From: SZUA-287 sp036397975
GTDB lineage: Bacteria > Bacteroidota > Ignavibacteria > UBA10030 > UBA6906
DNA: 10,543 nt
NCBI GenBank assembly: GCA_036397975.1
Contig: DASWHW010000091.1
Location: 1-10,543, forward strand
Direction: 5' to 3'
A program made the translations under genes and the position numbers. The notes under the pieces were generated by a model. The model made no database searches. It was given only the letters and a program-made list of their open reading frames with translations, and had not been told where the DNA came from. Positions 8,601 to 10,543 of this stretch are shown here, piece after piece (position 1 is the first letter of the stretch; every line of letters begins with the position of its first letter).

Positions 8601-10543
8601 TGTTCCGGCAGACAGTATCGAGATCTCACTCAATGATATGTACAATGGTCAATCGACACCGATTGTCCCGAATCTGAAGATCCCACGACTCCTTCATAAG
8701 GACTCAGTGTTTATACCATGGGACGCCTCTTATAAAGTAGGCCTTCATACGTTGACTGCTTCACTGGATCCGCTTATGCGTATTGATGAAGTAACCCGGT
8801 CAAACAACCTTGCCTCCGCTGATAAATATGTTTATGCAAATACTCTTGCTATTGTCAAGCCATTGGAAAGCATGGTGTTGCAACCCGGTGTGCAAACTCT
8901 CGTGGTGACCAGTCCACTTGGTTTGGATTCCCTTGGTTTTCAGTACTTCTTTGAGATTGATACCGTTGATACATTCAACTCTCCCCTCCTCATACAGTCG
9001 GCAGGAATCGCTCCGGATCAGGTCTCTGGCACCTGGACGACGCCAAACCTTCCAGTGGGGAAGTTATATTTTTGGCGTGTGCGAACCTTCGATGGCACAA
9101 TATTCGGGAACTGGGTTCACTCGAATTTCTCAACATCGGTCACTGCACCTGATCTGCCAACAGCACTGTGGCGGCAATTCGATCAACGTCAATTTGCGAA
9201 CGCTTCTTCATTCCAGACGCAGGCAACTGATTCTGGCATCACGATCGCTTCCACACCACCGGTGAATTTATACGTCCGTTCTGTTGGATATCGGGGCAGC
9301 ACCTCCCAAGATTATTACAGTATGATCATCTTGAACGCTCTTGAGTTTTTCGGCCATTGGTGGACGCAAGGCAACAGCTTTATGGGTCTTCGCCTCGATG
9401 CATTTACCGGCGACTACGTGTACAAGGCGTTCAACGTTCAGGTGCAGACTGCTCAGTCGGACAGCATGAAGAAGTTTATTAATACAACTCCTGTGGGGGA
9501 CTATATTGCTCTCACCGTGATTCAGGATGGGTTTACAAACGTCACTGAAAGTTTGTACGTGGCCATCGAATCTCTCGGGAGCACGATGATCCGCACGGTC
9601 CAGCCAGGTCAGTCCTGGGCACTTGTTGCGCGGAAAGGGAGTCCTTCTGAGACATTTGAACAATTGACGAATGACAGTGCTGTGGTGAGCATCGTTGTCC
9701 CTAATTATTATCGATCAGGTGAGGGGGGGATAGCAGCAAAAGGGTTAACAATACCGGGGACGTGGAATTTACTGCAATGGCAAAGCGTAACTCCTTTCAA
9801 TACAGATGCAAATCTCGCAATGATTGGAGTAAGATCTGGTGGAATTCAGGACACGTTGAGAGTATTTCCGAAGGATAGTTCTTCTGTTGGCCTTCAGTTT
9901 CTAAACCCTCTGACTTCTGGACCAACATATACTCGAATTCGGCCTGCTGCACTTCTGAGCAGTTCCGATGCCACTGCAACGCCTATTCTCAAGGAATGGT
10001 CAATTGAGATGAGTTTGCCGCCAGATCTTGCAGTGAGTTCGCGTTCGATTGGGGCGGCTCTCGAGGCAGAAGTTAAAAGAGGGACGACGCTGAACTTCCC
10101 GGTCACCGTTTACAACCTGGGGTTCCAAGGGGTCGATAGCGCTCGCATTATCGTTTCGATGTACGATAAGTTTAACAAAGCTAGATTTCTTGCTTCTGCA
10201 GAAGTGGATACGATCTTAATCAACGGGTCAAAATCAACGACAATCCCGATAACAACGACAGAGTTCCCGCGAAGGGTAACGCTACAGGTCGTAGTATCTC
10301 CATCAAAGAAGTACAAAGATTTGGTTCCGGATAATAACACGGCATATTACTCCTTCCTAGTTTCCGGAGTGCCTCTCGATGGTATGGAAGTCTATGCGGA
10401 CGGTGCACGTCTGATGGACGGTGACTACGTTTCGTCGCATCCTACAATCCGAACGCGCGTCCCGCACAGACCTGAAAGGTCCTCGCTGCAAATATTTGAG
10501 TTTTACGTGGATAAAAAACTAGTCGCTCCTTCAACATTCGATG
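5650..10543 (+). CDS. Secreted C25 (gingipain/PorU-like) cysteine protease with ILEI-like domain, 3' partial
   Basis: One frame is open for 1,631 codons to the right edge, with no stop and no frameshift. Residues 1 to about 22 form a signal peptide (LWIGAIIILVAG core, cut near SMSA). A propeptide-like region has YYKIPIAEDGWYKITKAEL (250-268) and YTDTSAYWM, as in C25 proteins, then a beta-sandwich to about 500. The C25 domain spans about 594-945: LLLLGDASWDY, FLNYLGHSGG with H816, VSSVSCNVGAF with C847 (the gingipain His/Cys dyad), and a closing LLGDPFTSL like the gingipain FGDPSLL end. After it come a CARDB-like module (950-1065), an FN3-like module (about 1066-1165, WRVRTFDG), a FAM3/ILEI-like domain (about 1207-1340), a beta-sandwich (about 1371-1456), a second CARDB-like module (1458-1570) and the start of another domain (GDYVSSHPTI). 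The protein should cross the inner membrane by Sec and act at or outside the outer membrane. A C-terminal T9SS sorting domain is expected beyond the edge but not seen. It could be the sortase PorU or a cargo protease. Confidence 0.93.
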   Translation, partial: MNLRLWIGAIIILVAGHTSMSASERHTSFHFLRSDNEGWSIEYTPAPVPFTLVDINGQPHYLFENGDDGVGSGHPQLPVELLTLGIPFGYEVQSHLTVIETQDLNEANVAPVPRYELSKEGEAVAVYDKDPSLYSDNQFIPLSQSVDNNAVTFRHQRLATIRLFPYRYNSSTKVLQRIIKARLDVRLIRNRGESEFHPVRPVSLTDRLFEQTYRSMVDNYDQAKEWRGVAEETISDGPDPGTWFETNREYYKIPIAEDGWYKITKAELAAAGANLSTMDTSSVRVYVKGLVIPVRVLPDSSVEFFAKRNYGDSTYFDFYTDTSAYWMTWGGPGAQRFQPVAPGVGGLALRSAYTTIHQEQNTDYYDGLGETEITEPEAVAGEGWVWQYFYPNSTLNFNFTVDSIDYNVATANFEIRFFGITGNFAGIDHHARFWLNDSLVGEVMFEARTAGEFAGSVPSQWLRVGQNTVKITSVPTQVSVNAYYLDWFEIGYSRILRATANQFYFNAVSNPSPSEFTVTGFTNGGISIYDLTQGRLISGLVTGDSSTGFAIRFSDTVNAPRSYVVVAKGGEKMTPPIRQKMFNDIRVNPQGADYITISYKDFLPSAQQLAAHRSGVNGLRTSVIDVEDIYDEFNYGLMNATSLKAFLQYAFVSWPGASPSYLLLLGDASWDYHRYMASTIKNNFVPAYGVPAGDNWYGCFNPGQPFIPSMFIGRIPAEDPVQAQRTVAKIIQYDSYNLSDWNKELMFVSGGSNPGEQLQFNAMSDNLINQYVLPPPVGGTPSRVYKAVQAVIDENNKEAMREMIAEGIVFLNYLGHSGGRIWAVDVGDPSTLQNTNGKLPFVSSVSCNVGAFAEPSGNVLSEDFVRADNRGAVAMWAASAVGYAGIGTDMVNFFLSGVANDSVRGLGSLTSTARFQMWQVSPNSSARIASVKLNPLLGDPFTSLAIPVKPDLAVVSSEIRLFPSTPTPNDSILAVRMDLHNYGLVPADSIEISLNDMYNGQSTPIVPNLKIPRLLHKDSVFIPWDASYKVGLHTLTASLDPLMRIDEVTRSNNLASADKYVYANTLAIVKPLESMVLQPGVQTLVVTSPLGLDSLGFQYFFEIDTVDTFNSPLLIQSAGIAPDQVSGTWTTPNLPVGKLYFWRVRTFDGTIFGNWVHSNFSTSVTAPDLPTALWRQFDQRQFANASSFQTQATDSGITIASTPPVNLYVRSVGYRGSTSQDYYSMIILNALEFFGHWWTQGNSFMGLRLDAFTGDYVYKAFNVQVQTAQSDSMKKFINTTPVGDYIALTVIQDGFTNVTESLYVAIESLGSTMIRTVQPGQSWALVARKGSPSETFEQLTNDSAVVSIVVPNYYRSGEGGIAAKGLTIPGTWNLLQWQSVTPFNTDANLAMIGVRSGGIQDTLRVFPKDSSSVGLQFLNPLTSGPTYTRIRPAALLSSSDATATPILKEWSIEMSLPPDLAVSSRSIGAALEAEVKRGTTLNFPVTVYNLGFQGVDSARIIVSMYDKFNKARFLASAEVDTILINGSKSTTIPITTTEFPRRVTLQVVVSPSKKYKDLVPDNNTAYYSFLVSGVPLDGMEVYADGARLMDGDYVSSHPTIRTRVPHRPERSSLQIFEFYVDKKLVAPSTFD

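Noticed and set aside
9268..9663. A 131-codon minus-strand open frame
   Set aside because: It is opposite the ILEI-like part of the protease gene, which is continuous with the rest of the long frame; no family features are seen in the minus-strand product.

Overview
The window lies in an extracytoplasmic-glycan locus of a Bacteroidota/Chlorobiota-type (FCB group) bacterium. The estimate rests on three things: a very long gingipain-type (peptidase family C25) secreted protein of the kind tied to the type IX secretion system (T9SS), the roughly balanced base composition by eye, and the combination of glycosyltransferase families. An Ignavibacteria- or Kapabacteria-like lineage would fit, but the species cannot be fixed from the sequence. 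All six confident genes are on the + strand, tightly packed, and probably form one operon running off both ends of the window. I see no tRNA, rRNA, insertion sequence, CRISPR array or convincing minus-strand gene, and no gene-free stretch longer than 146 bases.

Layout: (1) 1-899, a family-4 glycosyltransferase missing its N-terminus. (2) 892-2433, a polytopic GT-C membrane glycosyltransferase, best started at a GTG that overlaps the previous stop. (3) A 146-base spacer (2434-2579) with an open frame of unknown status, a hairpin followed by T-rich sequence, and a T7 tract just upstream inside gene 2. (4) 2580-3752, a second complete family-4 glycosyltransferase. (5) 3787-4917, a family-9 (heptosyltransferase-like) enzyme. 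(6) 4910-5653, a WecG/TagA/CpsF (GT26) enzyme overlapping the previous gene by 8 bases. (7) 5650 to the right edge, one uninterrupted frame of more than 1,631 codons that begins inside the previous stop (ATGA). It encodes a signal peptide, a C25 protease with a visible His/Cys dyad, two CARDB-like modules, a fibronectin-III-like module and a FAM3/ILEI-like domain.

How the genes may work together: the five glycosyltransferases are the set expected for assembling and extending a lipid-linked surface glycan (O-antigen or anionic-LPS type). The last gene makes a secreted protease of the family that includes PorU, which in Porphyromonas gingivalis cleaves T9SS cargo and joins it to A-LPS. Translational coupling of such a protein to the glycan genes raises the hypothesis that the glycan and the protein that uses, or is anchored by, it are made together. 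That link is inference. Family assignments come from motifs read in the translations, not from database searches.
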